44,289 bases of DNA, taken from contig NZ_BBCC01000033.1 in NCBI RefSeq assembly GCF_001311845.1, forward strand, positions 1 through 44,289. The letters are read 5' to 3'. The first letter of the stretch is position 1. Every line of letters starts with the position of its first letter. Source of the DNA: Desulfosarcina cetonica JCM 12296 (GTDB lineage: Bacteria; Desulfobacterota; Desulfobacteria; Desulfobacterales; Desulfosarcinaceae). Positions 18,388 through 29,073 of this stretch are shown piece after piece. Position numbers and translations under genes: made by a program. The notes under the pieces were generated by a model. It saw only the letters and a list, made by a program, of their open reading frames with translations, ran no database searches and was not told the DNA's origin.

Positions 18388-18421
18388 TTGACTCCTTTTA
18401 AAGTTTGGCATACCAAACTTT
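18388..18421 (+). promoter_or_regulatory. feo promoter with iron-type operator
   Basis: The palindrome AAAGTTTGG-CATA-CCAAACTTT (18400-18421) has 9-bp perfect arms. It occupies the spacer and -10 area downstream of a TTGACT -35 (18388-18393). The sequence does not resemble a Fur box (GATAATGATAATC); it looks more like a DtxR/IdeR-type site. Iron control is inferred. Confidence 0.65.
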
Positions 18422-18457
18422 TTAAGACATGAATAATTCTTATCGCGGGGCGTGCCA

Positions 18458-18694
18458 ATGATGAAAATCAACATCCGCAACATGAAGGTCGATCAGGAAG
18501 GAACCATCGCCAGCGTGAAAGTGGGCGGTGAACTGGGACGAAGGCTTCGTGACATGGGGCTTGTGCCCGGCACCGCCGTCAAGGTGCAGGGGCGTGCCCC
18601 GCTTTACGATCCAGTGGCCCTGCGGGTCAAGGGCTTTACCCTGACCTTGCGCAACAACGAAGCCGACCACATCGAAGTGGAGATCGACGGATAG
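18458..18694 (+). CDS. feoA: Ferrous iron transport protein A
   Basis: 78 residues forming the small SH3-like FeoA fold: a conserved RRLRDMGLVPGT turn, VKVQGRAPLYDPVALRVKG and a C-terminal LRNNEADHIEVEI strand. FeoA acts in the cytoplasm as a partner of FeoB. It ends 4 bp before feoB. Starts at GTG 18452, ATG 18458 and ATG 18461 are all in frame; 18458 has GGGG at suitable spacing. Confidence 0.93.
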   Translation: MMKINIRNMKVDQEGTIASVKVGGELGRRLRDMGLVPGTAVKVQGRAPLYDPVALRVKGFTLTLRNNEADHIEVEIDG

Positions 18695-18698
18695 CCCA

Positions 18699-20909
18699 AT
18701 GAATATCTGCGTTGCCCTGGGTGGAAATCCCAATGCGGGAAAGACCACCCTTTTTAATGCCCTCACGGGATCCCGCCAGCATGTCGGCAACTATCCCGGC
18801 GTCACGGTTGACCGCAAGGAGGGACGCTATGTGCAAAACGGCCACGATATACACATCGTCGACCTTCCGGGAACCTATTCGCTGACCGCTTACAGCGTAG
18901 AAGAGGTGGTTGCACGGGACTTTCTGGTCAACGAGTGCCCACGGGTGACGATCAATATCGTCGATGCCTCCAACCTGGAACGAAATCTTTACCTGACCAT
19001 TCAATTGTTGGAATTGGGCATTCCCATCTGCGTGGCCCTCAACATGATCGATGTGGCCCGCAGCCGCGGCATCGAGATCGATCACCAGAAGCTCTCCCGC
19101 CTCTTGGGGGTTCCGGTGGTTCCCATCATGGCACGCAGTGGCTTCGGCAAGCAGGCGCTCATGGCCGCCGTCGAGCGCGTCGCCCAACAACCCCTGCCAC
19201 AGCCATTGCGGGTCTCTTATGGACGTGACCTGGAAACCACCATCCAGTCGATGGAACAGGTGATCACGAAGCATGGATTCCTCACGGATCTTTACCCCGC
19301 ACGCTGGATCGCCTTGAAATATCTGGAGAACGACGCCCAGATTCTCGAGAAGGGAAGGGCGACGGAGGCTCGCATCGCCGATCAACTGGTGGCCGAAACG
19401 CAAAAGGTGGGCGCCCACATCGAAGAGACCCTCGAAACCTATCCGGAAGCCATGATTGCCGATCATCGCTACGGATTCATCAGCTCCATGCTCAAGCAGG
19501 GGATCGTCAAGGAACGGTTCGATAAAAACCGGCTCTTCCTCTCCGATCGCATTGACAAGGTGCTGGTGAATCGGTTCGCCGGCCCCCTGATCATGTTTCT
19601 GGTTCTTTTCGGTCTCTACCAGTTGGTCTTTACCTACAGTGAAGTCCCGGTCGGATGGTGTGAAACCGTGTTCGAATGGCTTTCCGACGTGGTCTCGACG
19701 CAGATGCCCGACGGCTTGCTCAAGTCTCTGATCGTCTCGGGGGTTATCGACGGCGTGGGCGGCGTGTTGGGATTCGTGCCGTTGATCATGTTCATGTTTT
19801 TGGGAATCGCCGTGCTGGAAGATTCGGGTTATCTGGCGCGGGTGGCGTTCATGCTGGACCGGATTTTCCAGATTTTCGGCCTGCATGGCAGTTCGGTCAT
19901 GGCCTATATCGTTTCCGGCGGGATTGCCGGCGGATGCGCCGTGCCCGGGGTCATGGCCACCCGCACCCTGCGGTCCCCCAAGGAGCGTATCGCCACGCTG
20001 CTCACCGCGCCGTTTATGAATTGTGGGGCCAAATTGCCCGTGTTTGCGCTGTTGATCGCCGCTTTTTTTCCCAACAGCCAGGCCCGGATGATGTTTCTGA
20101 TTACCCTGATCTCCTGGAGCGGCGCGCTGCTGGCCGCCAAGTTCCTGCGCCTGACGGTGGTCAAAGGCCCCTCCACGCCGTTTGTTATGGAACTTCCGCC
20201 CTATCGCCTGCCGACTTTCCGCGGTCTGATGATCCACACCTGGGAGCGGACCTGGCAATATGTCAAAAAGGCCGGGACGGTGATCCTTGGCATCTCCATC
20301 CTGTTGTGGGCGGCCATGACCTTTCCCCGGCTGCCGGCCGCCCAGGTCGCCCAGTACGCCGCCGATCGTGACCACATGGTGGCCCAAGCATCACCGGCGA
20401 TCACCGATGAACTGGCGCGCTGGACAGGGGACACGCCCCTTTCCGCCGGGGCTGCCCGTCTGAAACGTGAGCTTACCGCCAGCCGGGGGCGCCAAAGTGC
20501 CGCGGCCTTGCGGTATTCCCTCGCCGGCCGCATTGGTGGCGGGCTGGAGGTCGTCTCCCGCTGGGCAGGGTTCGATTGGCGCACCAACATTGCCCTGTTG
20601 GGCGGATTCGCCGCCAAGGAGGTGATCGTCTCCACCCTGGGTACCGCCTATTCCCTGGGCGCGGCCAATGACGATGATGCGCAGGCCTCCATTGCGTCCC
20701 GGCTGACGGCCGAACCGGGTTGGCGTGTCCTGACGGCCTGGAGCATGATTGTCTTTGTTATGTTCTATGCGCCCTGCTTTGTCACCATTGTCAGCATCGT
20801 GCGGGAATCATCGTGGCGCTGGGGATTGTTCTCGGTGATTTTCAATACCTCGTTGGCGTTCTGTGTGTCCGTGGGCATCTACCAGGTGGGTAGCCTGCTG
20901 GGATATTGA
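18699..20909 (+). CDS. feoB: Ferrous iron transporter B
   Basis: 736 residues. The N-terminal G domain shows G1 at 9-16 (GNPNAGKT), the G2 region GNYPGVT, G3 at 55-58 (DLPG) and G4 at 115-118 (NMID). The membrane part follows, with two Gate motifs: GVLGFVPLIMFMFLG and VPGVMATRTLRSPKERIATLLTAPFMNCGAKLP, the latter with the conserved Cys. Near the C-terminus come FAAKEVIVSTLGT and MFYAPCFVTI. FeoB moves Fe2+ across the inner membrane, driven or gated by GTP. It is the middle gene of feoA-feoB-Cys-rich partner. Confidence 0.97.
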   Translation: MNICVALGGNPNAGKTTLFNALTGSRQHVGNYPGVTVDRKEGRYVQNGHDIHIVDLPGTYSLTAYSVEEVVARDFLVNECPRVTINIVDASNLERNLYLTIQLLELGIPICVALNMIDVARSRGIEIDHQKLSRLLGVPVVPIMARSGFGKQALMAAVERVAQQPLPQPLRVSYGRDLETTIQSMEQVITKHGFLTDLYPARWIALKYLENDAQILEKGRATEARIADQLVAETQKVGAHIEETLETYPEAMIADHRYGFISSMLKQGIVKERFDKNRLFLSDRIDKVLVNRFAGPLIMFLVLFGLYQLVFTYSEVPVGWCETVFEWLSDVVSTQMPDGLLKSLIVSGVIDGVGGVLGFVPLIMFMFLGIAVLEDSGYLARVAFMLDRIFQIFGLHGSSVMAYIVSGGIAGGCAVPGVMATRTLRSPKERIATLLTAPFMNCGAKLPVFALLIAAFFPNSQARMMFLITLISWSGALLAAKFLRLTVVKGPSTPFVMELPPYRLPTFRGLMIHTWERTWQYVKKAGTVILGISILLWAAMTFPRLPAAQVAQYAADRDHMVAQASPAITDELARWTGDTPLSAGAARLKRELTASRGRQSAAALRYSLAGRIGGGLEVVSRWAGFDWRTNIALLGGFAAKEVIVSTLGTAYSLGAANDDDAQASIASRLTAEPGWRVLTAWSMIVFVMFYAPCFVTIVSIVRESSWRWGLFSVIFNTSLAFCVSVGIYQVGSLLGY

Positions 20910-20922
20910 GAGGCGGTAAAAA

Positions 20923-21096
20923 ATGCAAACCTTGATCGTTATTTTAATTGTTGCCGGTGCGGCTGTTTATTTGGGATGGTTGTTTTATCGGAGATTCATC
21001 CAGAAGACGACGTGCGCCTGTGGCTGCAGTGGCTGCCAGGCCGCCGATTCCTGCTCTTCACCGCCGGCACCTCAGCGCGATGGGATGCGCGAATAA
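20923..21096 (+). CDS. FeoB-associated Cys-rich membrane protein
   Basis: 57 residues, 13 bp after feoB. One N-terminal membrane helix (residues 3-22) is followed by a basic stretch and a cysteine cluster: CACGCSGC at 31-38 plus Cys44. This is the layout of the small FeoB-associated Cys-rich proteins that replace FeoC in many bacteria. The role is unknown; iron handling at the FeoB gate is the usual proposal. The start follows GAGAGGCGGTAAA. Confidence 0.85.
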   Translation: MQTLIVILIVAGAAVYLGWLFYRRFIQKTTCACGCSGCQAADSCSSPPAPQRDGMRE

Positions 21097-21321
21097 CGTT
21101 TTCTTCTCACCTTTGCCGGAACCTTCCCCTCCCAGACGTTCCCATCGTAGCGGGTTTTAATATTGACTCGTTCAAGGGACTCTTCTATCATCCTTCTCGA
21201 AAAAGGTCATCATTATCAACACCCTCTTGAATGCGATATGTGGCCGCCATCAGGAGACGATTGAAATCTGCGAATCATGCCGTCCCGCATCAGCACGGAT
21301 TCCGGCAAGAAGGTACGACGG

Positions 21322-22331
21322 ATGAACCGATATGCGACCATTGTCACCGGATGGATCGGATTGATGGTCGTCGTGGGTTGCCAACTTGCCCTGGCCGGCG
21401 AAAAGGATCAGGACTTTCTGGCGATTGCCACAGGCAATGCCAAGACCACGGCCTATCAGATCGGTATGGATCTGAAAGCGCTGGTCAAGCCTTACAATAT
21501 CCATCTTTCTGTCTGTCCCTCCAACGGATCGGTTGAGAACATTTATGCCGTGTACCAACGTCCGGGCCATCACCTGGGATTGGTGCAGTCCGATGTGATG
21601 GCCTTTGTCGCCAAGCTCGACAAGGATCCGTTGATGACCCGAATCAACAAACAGGTCAAATGGGTCTACCCGCTCTACCAGCAGGAGGTTCATCTTCTGG
21701 CAAGGCGCGGAATCGACACCCTGAACGATCTGAACGGCAAGCGGGTCGGCATCGGCCCTGTGGAAAGCGGCGGCTATCTCACCGGCCGGCTGCTTTTTGA
21801 AATTACCGGCGTGCATCCCCAAGCCTGGCGGCAATTGACGATGCCAAGGCATTGGCGGCCATCAAGGCCGGTGACTTGGATGCCATGGTGATCGTCGATG
21901 GCAGTCCGGTGTGGCGGTTGATGACGGATGTGTCCGCATCCGATCATCTGCACCTGGTACCGGTGGTCCATGAGGCCATCCGTTCATTCTACCCGGCCGC
22001 CCATATTCCGGGAGGAACCTATGCCTGGCAGAAGGATGACGTGGCCACCATCTCGGTGGGCGTGATCCTGGTGGCCTACGATTTCCACGATTACCGTTGC
22101 GATACCATTGGCCGGCTGGCCTACCTGATGCGTGGAAACCTCGCCTGGCTGCGCGCCAACGGCCATCCCAAGTGGAAAACGGTAAGGTTGGGTGAAAACG
22201 TGCCCGGGTGGGCCCCTTATGCCTGCGTAACCGACTACGTTCCACCGCTCGACCTGCAGCCCAGCGTCGGCATGGATGATAATCGCGCCAATCCGGTGGC
22301 TGAAGCGATCAGAACCATTTTCCGCCCTTGA
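21322..22331 (+). CDS. TAXI-type TRAP solute-binding protein (one frameshift)
   Basis: About 337 codons. The signal sequence MNRYATIVTGW-LMVVVGCQLALAGE contains a possible lipobox (VVGC) and a signal peptidase I site (ALA-G). The mature part follows the TAXI pattern: FLAIATGNAKTTAYQIGMDL, GSVENIYAVYQ, LGLVQSDVMAFV, WVYPLYQQEVHLLARRGIDTLNDLNGKRVGIGP, then KAGDLDAMVIVDGSPV. A missing G at 21837/21838 breaks it; repair gives WRQLDDAKALAAIKAG. No TRAP membrane subunits (DctQM) adjoin, so it may serve a distant permease or act as a sensor. It starts 27 bp before the ExeA-like gene. The start at 21322 has AAGG upstream. Confidence 0.82.
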
Positions 22332-22357
22332 TTTGATCCGGCGAAAGGCGGACGATC

Positions 22358-23617
22358 ATGTACAAAAGCTTTTTCGGACTGAACAAGAAGCCCTTTCAGA
22401 TTACCACCGATCCCAGCTTTTTGTGGATGGGCAAGAAGCACCGTGAGGCGCTTTCGACACTCAAGTACGGGGTGATGGACAACAAGGGCTTCTTGCTGAT
22501 TACCGGGGATGTGGGCACGGGGAAGACCACTTTGATCAACCGGCTGGTGGAGGATATCAAGGATCGCGCCTACACGGCCAAGGTCCCGGATCCCGGGTTG
22601 AGCAAATACGATTTCTACCGCATGGTGGCGCGCTATTTCGGCTTGCCCATTGAAGTGCGCACCAAAAGCGATTTCCTGGAACCCTTCAGCCGTTTTCTCA
22701 ACGATGCCCGTGCCGAACGAAAATCGGTTCTACTGCTCATTGACGAGGCCCAGCGGCTGAAGCACGATCTCATGGAAGAGATCCGCCTGCTGTCCAATCT
22801 GGAACATCAGGATGCCAAGCTGCTGAATATTTTTTTCGTCGGACAGAACGAGTTCAACGCCATCCTGATGCAGCCGGAAAACCGGGCCTTGATGCGCCGG
22901 ATCACCATCACCTACAATATCGAACCCCTGGATCCGGTCGAAACCCGGGAGTACATCCGGCACCGCCTGAAGACCGCCGGCGCGGGGTACGAAATTTTCT
23001 CCACGGCGGCCATGGAGGAGGTTTTCCAATATTCCAAAGGGTTTCCCCGGCAGATCAACATTATTTGCGATTTGGCCATGTTCTTCGCGTCCCAGCTGAA
23101 ACAGCGAACCATCAACCGCAAGGTCGTCACCCAGTGCCGTGAACGGCTGACCCTCAAGGTGGATACGGGCGATGCGGAGACAAAGGACAATCTTCGCGCA
23201 CCGGCCCCCAGACATCACTATCGCCCTCCCCAGAAACAGCACGCCCGTTGGATCGCGCCGGCATTGTTGGCGCTGATGCTTCTGGTGCTCATTTTTACGA
23301 GCGCGTTCCTTTTTCCGGCAGATTGGCAGCATTCTGCCGGGCAGTGGATTCAACAGACCTACCGGCGGTATTTCCAGCCCGTGCCCAGCCCCCCCCACCC
23401 CTTGTCCATGGACGTGGAAGACGAGGCCCCATCACGGGTCAGCTTCGAGACCTACGATTTGCAACCTCCCAATACAGATGCGGGAACTGTCCCCAGCGAC
23501 CTTCCGCCTTCGGATTCCAGTCCCCGGGCCACCCATCGACCCCCAACGGACAATCCCGACCCCGGTGCCGCCATCGATTGGCTGTTGAACCAGCGCCGAC
23601 CGGCGCCGGAACCGTAA
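22358..23617 (+). CDS. ExeA/GspA-like AAA ATPase
   Basis: 419 residues. It opens MYKSFFGLNKKPFQITTDPSF, the family signature. Walker A is GDVGTGKTT at 50-58 and Walker B is LLLIDEAQ at about 125-132; sensor text NRALMRRITITYNIEPL and GFPRQINIICDLA follow. A single membrane helix near 295-320 (APALLALMLLVLIF) leads to a proline-rich tail of about 100 residues that would lie in the periplasm. The peptidoglycan-binding domain of true GspA is not seen. Relatives help secretin or polysaccharide assembly. The gene is co-directional with the TAXI receptor gene; a functional link is not shown. Confidence 0.87.
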   Translation: MYKSFFGLNKKPFQITTDPSFLWMGKKHREALSTLKYGVMDNKGFLLITGDVGTGKTTLINRLVEDIKDRAYTAKVPDPGLSKYDFYRMVARYFGLPIEVRTKSDFLEPFSRFLNDARAERKSVLLLIDEAQRLKHDLMEEIRLLSNLEHQDAKLLNIFFVGQNEFNAILMQPENRALMRRITITYNIEPLDPVETREYIRHRLKTAGAGYEIFSTAAMEEVFQYSKGFPRQINIICDLAMFFASQLKQRTINRKVVTQCRERLTLKVDTGDAETKDNLRAPAPRHHYRPPQKQHARWIAPALLALMLLVLIFTSAFLFPADWQHSAGQWIQQTYRRYFQPVPSPPHPLSMDVEDEAPSRVSFETYDLQPPNTDAGTVPSDLPPSDSSPRATHRPPTDNPDPGAAIDWLLNQRRPAPEP

Positions 23618-23663
23618 TTGCCGGTTGCGTCGAATTCGATCGGATGCCGCCTCACGCATCGGG

Positions 23664-24819
<1,156 letters not shown>

Positions 24820-24852
24820 GAAGCGATTCCGGGAGAGCATGGTGGGGGCCCG

Positions 24853-26416
24853 ATGACTCGGCCGATCATCACCGTTGATGGCATCACCGTCAGGCTGCGG
24901 GACCGCTGGCTGTTGGGCGGGTTGTCGTGGCGCATCCAGGCCGGTGAACATTGGGTGATTGCCGGCCCCAACGGCGCCGGCAAGACCACCCTGGCCAAGG
25001 CCATCGCCGGTTTGTTGCCGGTGGTCCAGGGAAAGATCCACTATCATGCCTTTGCCGATCTGACCCCGACCCGGGCCATCGCCTATATCGCCAGTGATTC
25101 CCGTCGGGAGATCTGGCGTCGGGAACAAGACCTGGCGCATGGACGGGATTTCGCCGGACGGTTCGATGCGATCACACCGGTAGGCGCGCTTCTCCGGGGA
25201 TCGGCCGGTGCGATGGACCCAGCGGCACTTGCCGCCAACGACCGGTTTAATGATGTCGTCCAGCGGTGTGACCTTGAAGGCCTGCTGAACAAACCGATCC
25301 TATCCATCTCGACCGGAGAGATGGCCCGGGTGTTGGTGGCCCGGGAGCTCTTGGGCCAACCCCGGATGCTGGTACTGGATGAGCCCTTCGAGGGGCTTGA
25401 TGAACCGGGCCGACGGGCGCTTTTGGCCATGCTCGACGGATTGGCCGGTGCCGGCTTGACCCTGCTCTTGATTACCCACCGCCTGGATGAGCTGCGGCCG
25501 CGATGACCCACCGTCTGCTCCTTGATGGTGGGCATATCGTCAGCCAAGGACCGCTGGACCGGGTCGTCCCGTTCCCACCCGTCGCCCCCCCGCAGGCCAC
25601 ACCTGATTCGCTTTCGCCCTTTGAGGATACCACTTCCCCCTTTGGCAGTCTTCCGGATCCGATGGGTTCGCCGCCAGCGTTGATCGACATGCGCTCGGTT
25701 ACCGTAACGTACGGCTCAAAGCGGGTGTTGAATCGATTGAACTGGTCGGTTCACGCGGGGCAGCACTGGGCCGTCACCGGTCCCAACGGCGCCGGCAAGT
25801 CGACCTTGCTGAAACTGATCACCGGTGATTGCCTGCAGGTCCATGCCAATACGATCCGGTTGTTCGGCCGCGACCGGGGACCTTCCCAGACCCTGGGGGA
25901 GGTCCGCCGTCACCTGGGCTGGTGAGTCATGACCTGTCGGCCAGTTATCAAAAGCGGCTCTCCGCCCTGGAAGTGATCTGCTCCGGATTTTTCGACTCGG
26001 TGGGGCTCTATCGCCAGCCGGAAACGGCTCAGCGCAAACGCGCGCGTGGGTGGCTGGAACGGATGGACCTTCTGCCCCTGGCGGCTGTCCCTTTCAACCG
26101 GCTTTCCCAGGGGCAGCGTCAGATGGTTCTGATTGCCCGCGCCATGGTCAAAGCGCCACGCGTGATGATTCTGGACGAGCCCCTGGCCGGGCTGGATGGC
26201 CATAATCGGGCACGGGTGAGGGCGTTGCTGGAGGATATCGGGAGAAACGGGCGGACGACCTTGATCGTTGTTTCCCACCATCCGCGCGATATTCCCGCTT
26301 GCACCACTCACCGGCTGGCGTTGGATCGGGGGCAGGTAGTGTACAATGGCCCCATCGATCGAAACGGTGCCGATCAGGCGTCGGATTTCTCTGCGGCCCT
26401 GCGGCCGTCTTCATAG
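24853..26416 (+). CDS. ModF-like double ABC ATPase (two frameshifts)
   Basis: About 522 codons holding two ABC domains in one chain. The first has Walker A GPNGAGKTT, signature ISTGEMARVL and Walker B LVLDEPFEGLD. The second has Walker A GPNGAGKST, signature LSQGQRQMVL and Walker B MILDEPLAGLD. There is no membrane domain. This is the plan of ModF/PhrA, a little-studied family linked by name to molybdate genes. Missing G or C bases near 25495 and at 25922/25923 split it into three frames; repair gives LDELPAAMTHRLLL and HLGWVSHDLSASY. It lies 33 bp after leuB. Its 3' end overlaps the trmJ 3' end by 43 bp, tail to tail. Confidence 0.82.
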
Positions 26417-27141
26417 CAGCGCTGCCCATAGCGCCGGATTTGGCGGCAGATGCCGCGCAGGATGCTGACTTCGCCGGCACGCAGGGAAAGTCGGGTGAGA
26501 AAACGGCGGATACGGATCATCCAGTAGTCCGGGTTTTGCGGATTGACATAGCCGATATCGGTCAAGGTGGCGGTCAGTTCATCGTACATCAGGTCCAACT
26601 CGATCCGTTTGGCCAACCGGGGGGTGGCCGGCGGCGAGGCTTCCTGGCTGACCGTGGATAGACAATAACAGACCACCATGACCGCCTGGGCCAGGTTGAG
26701 GGAGCTGAAGTCCACGGTGGGAATGTTGACCAATTGGTGGCAGTGTTTCAGATCCTGATTGGTCAGCCCCCGGTCCTCGGAACCGAAGAGGATGGCGACC
26801 GGATTGCCGTGGCTGATGGGGATAAGACTGTGGGCAAGGCGATCGGGAGATTTGATCACCGGCCGCTGCCCCCCGATGCGGGCTGTCGTGCCGACCACAT
26901 GACCGAAGGGCGCCAGGGCCGTTTCCAATGAATCGAAACGCTGGAGCGTGTCAACGACGCCGCCGGCCGCATGGGTGGCCAGCCGGCGGATCCGTTCTTC
27001 ATCCCAGATGCCCGGGTTCACCACGATCAGGCGGGAAAAGCCCATGTTGCACATGGCGCGCGCAGCGGACCCGATGTTTTCGGGATACCGGGGCCGCTGC
27101 AGCACGATGGCCACGTTGTCGCGGTGAATACCAATGGTCAT
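26374..27141 (-). CDS. trmJ: tRNA 2'-O-methyltransferase, TrmJ family
   Basis: 255 residues of the SPOUT fold. Motifs are [48 protein letters not shown] and [20 protein letters not shown], which form the S-adenosylmethionine-binding trefoil knot. TrmJ methylates position 32 in the tRNA anticodon loop. The start overlaps the ndk stop by 4 bp (ATGA), so the two are translationally coupled. Some members of this group modify rRNA instead. Confidence 0.88.
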   Translation of the reverse strand: MTIGIHRDNVAIVLQRPRYPENIGSAARAMCNMGFSRLIVVNPGIWDEERIRRLATHAAGGVVDTLQRFDSLETALAPFGHVVGTTARIGGQRPVIKSPDRLAHSLIPISHGNPVAILFGSEDRGLTNQDLKHCHQLVNIPTVDFSSLNLAQAVMVVCYCLSTVSQEASPPATPRLAKRIELDLMYDELTATLTDIGYVNPQNPDYWMIRIRRFLTRLSLRAGEVSILRGICRQIRRYGQRCYEDGRRAAEKSDA

Positions 27142-27557
27142 CGCGGGGTGATTTCAAAGGCATTGAAAAAGTAGCCCATCTCAAAGGCGGCGGTTTCCGG
27201 CGCATCGGAGCCGTGGACCACGTTCTTCTCGATGTCGGTCGCAAAATCACGACGGATGGTTCCTTCGGCGGCGTCTTTATAATTGGTGGCGCCCATGAGG
27301 TCGCGGTAACGCGCGATGGCATTCTCGCCCTCGAGCACCATGACCACCGCCGGCCCGGAAGACATGAAGTCGGTGAGGCTGCCGAAGAAGGGACGCTGCC
27401 GATGAACGGCGTAAAACCCCTCGGCCTGGGCTTTGGTCATGTGGATCATCTTCATGGCAATGATGGTCAGCCCACTTTCTTCCAGGCGCTTGACCACTTG
27501 GCCGATCAGACCCCGGGCGACGCCGTCGGGCTTGATGATGGATAAGGTTCTTTGCAT
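27138..27557 (-). CDS. ndk: Nucleoside diphosphate kinase
   Basis: 139 residues, the standard length. It starts [19 protein letters not shown], and the phosphohistidine is His115 in [15 protein letters not shown]. The Kpn-loop region [13 protein letters not shown] and the nucleotide-binding [17 protein letters not shown] are intact. It balances nucleoside triphosphate pools. It is the first gene of an ndk-trmJ operon. Confidence 0.96.
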   Translation of the reverse strand: MQRTLSIIKPDGVARGLIGQVVKRLEESGLTIIAMKMIHMTKAQAEGFYAVHRQRPFFGSLTDFMSSGPAVVMVLEGENAIARYRDLMGATNYKDAAEGTIRRDFATDIEKNVVHGSDAPETAAFEMGYFFNAFEITPR

Positions 27558-27890
27558 GATGCGTTTCCTTTCTGGTTGGGGGAGGCGACGAGGAGCCCGC
27601 CGTTGGGCTCGATCCGGTCAATCCATCGAGGCGATCGGCGGCGGGTACTGTTCCCGTCGTTTCGGTTCGACGGGTCCATAGCAGAAGGCCGATGCCAAGT
27701 CAACCGCCGTGGGAAGTCCGCCAAAGGGTCGCTTGAATTCTCAACAGATTGATTTGTCATGATTTATTGTGCCTATCGGTGAAGGTGGCGGTCGCGCCGG
27801 TGCGGTTGACAGCAAGATGCACGCGACCTATTATGCAAACGAATCCATTTTGTTTTCTTTCCTTTCCTTTCTTTTCAAGGATGAAAGTCT
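27558..27890. other. Divergent promoter region between ndk and the FmdB gene
   Basis: No gene. The right part carries the FmdB promoter (27806-27834); I could not identify a clear ndk promoter in the rest. Confidence 0.5.
27806..27834 (+). promoter_or_regulatory. Sigma70 promoter of the FmdB-macro operon
   Basis: TTGACA (27806-27811), a 17-bp spacer, TATTAT (27829-27834), near-consensus, 57 bp before the FmdB ATG. Confidence 0.82.
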
Positions 27891-28397
27891 ATGCCGATTT
27901 ATGAGTTTTACTGCCCGGATTGCAATACGCTGTTTAACTTTTTCTCTCGGCGGATCAACACCGATAGAACGCCAACCTGTCCCCAGTGCAAGGCCCGTCA
28001 GCTGGAACGTCAGATGTCGGCTTTCGCCTTTACCGGCAAGGCCAAAGAGGGGGGCGAGGACGACGATTTACCCTTTGACGAGAGCAAGATGGAAAAGGCC
28101 ATGCAGATGCTGGCCAGCGAGGCGGACCGGATCAATGAGGACGATCCGAAACAGGCGGCCACGCTCATGCGTAAACTGAGCGACATGACCGGCATGGAAC
28201 TGGGCTCCGGCATGGAGGAGGCCCTGCGGCGCATGGAACGGGGCGAAGATCCGGAACAGATCGAGTCGGAGATGGTGGATCTTCTCGAATCGGAAGATCC
28301 GTTCATCCTTCCCGAGAAACGGGGTAAGGGCAGTGGCAGCAAACGCGCGCCCCGGCGGGATGAGACCCTGTATGACCTTGAGGAGGAAATCCCATGA
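27891..28397 (+). CDS. FmdB-family zinc-ribbon protein
   Basis: 168 residues. A zinc ribbon at the N-terminus uses Cys8, Cys11, Cys30 and Cys33 (YCPDC and CPQC) in the FmdB pattern MPIYEFYCPDC. The rest is highly charged and helical (EAKEGGEDDD, LMRKLSDMTGMELGSGMEEALRRMERGEDPEQIE). FmdB proteins are putative regulators with no firm function. It is longer than the usual 70-110 residues because of this acidic tail. Its stop overlaps the macro-domain start by 4 bp. Confidence 0.85.
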   Translation: MPIYEFYCPDCNTLFNFFSRRINTDRTPTCPQCKARQLERQMSAFAFTGKAKEGGEDDDLPFDESKMEKAMQMLASEADRINEDDPKQAATLMRKLSDMTGMELGSGMEEALRRMERGEDPEQIESEMVDLLESEDPFILPEKRGKGSGSKRAPRRDETLYDLEEEIP

Positions 28398-28915
28398 GCG
28401 CGAAGGCACGCATGGAAGCCCGACAAGGCGATATTACCCGGTTGGCGGTTGACGCCATCGTTAATGCGGCCAACAGCTCGCTGAAAGGCGGTGGCGGCGT
28501 GGATGGTGCCATTCATCGAGCGGCCGGTCCCGATTTGTTGGCCGAATGCCTGACTTTGGGCGGCTGCCCCACGGGTGAAGCCCGCCTGACGCGGGGTTAC
28601 CGGTTGCCGGCCCGGTATGTGATCCATACCGTCGGGCCGGTTTATCACGGACGGCCCGAAGATCCCCGGCTCCTGGCCAATTGTTATACCAACAGCTTGA
28701 TCCTGGCTCGGGATCACGGGCTAACATCGGTTGCCTTTCCGGCAATCAGCTGTGGGGTTTACGGCTATCCCATCGAAGCGGCCTGCAAGATTGCCGTGGA
28801 TACCTGTGTGCGGTTCTTGGCCCAGGACAGGGTCGTCGAAAAAGTGACCTTCATGCTCTTTTCGGCAAAAGATCTGGCGGTTTATTCCCAATACCTCGAT
28901 CGATCCGCAGGATAG
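28394..28915 (+). CDS. Macro-domain (ADP-ribose-binding) protein
   Basis: 173 residues forming one macro domain. Signatures are QGDITRLAVDAIVNAANSSLKGGGGVDGAIHRAAG, YVIHTVGPVY and VAFPAISCGVYGYP. This matches the YmdB/MacroD group, which removes O-acetyl-ADP-ribose or ADP-ribose from proteins. It is coupled to the FmdB gene by an ATGA overlap. The true substrate is unknown. Confidence 0.93.
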   Translation: MSAKARMEARQGDITRLAVDAIVNAANSSLKGGGGVDGAIHRAAGPDLLAECLTLGGCPTGEARLTRGYRLPARYVIHTVGPVYHGRPEDPRLLANCYTNSLILARDHGLTSVAFPAISCGVYGYPIEAACKIAVDTCVRFLAQDRVVEKVTFMLFSAKDLAVYSQYLDRSAG

Positions 28916-28971
28916 GGCGACACCGCGTTACGGCTTACGATCACGATTGTCGATGTGCCTTGCAATTGGAA

Positions 28972-28999
28972 TTGACAAACCCGATCCACATGGTTAATT
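28972..28999 (+). promoter_or_regulatory. Predicted promoter of the HesB selenoprotein gene
   Basis: TTGACA (28972-28977), a 16-bp spacer, TTAATT (28994-28999), 74 bp before the ATG. Confidence 0.55.
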
Positions 29000-29073
29000 T
29001 CAATTTCTGAAACCTGATCAGGCTTTCCGGGCCTGTACCGACACAGACCGAAGACGCTACCAAGGAGGGTATC

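Noticed and set aside
18636..20387. A 583-codon open frame on the minus strand opposite feoB
   Set aside because: An antisense shadow of feoB: low-complexity, His/Gly/Gln-rich text with no domain.
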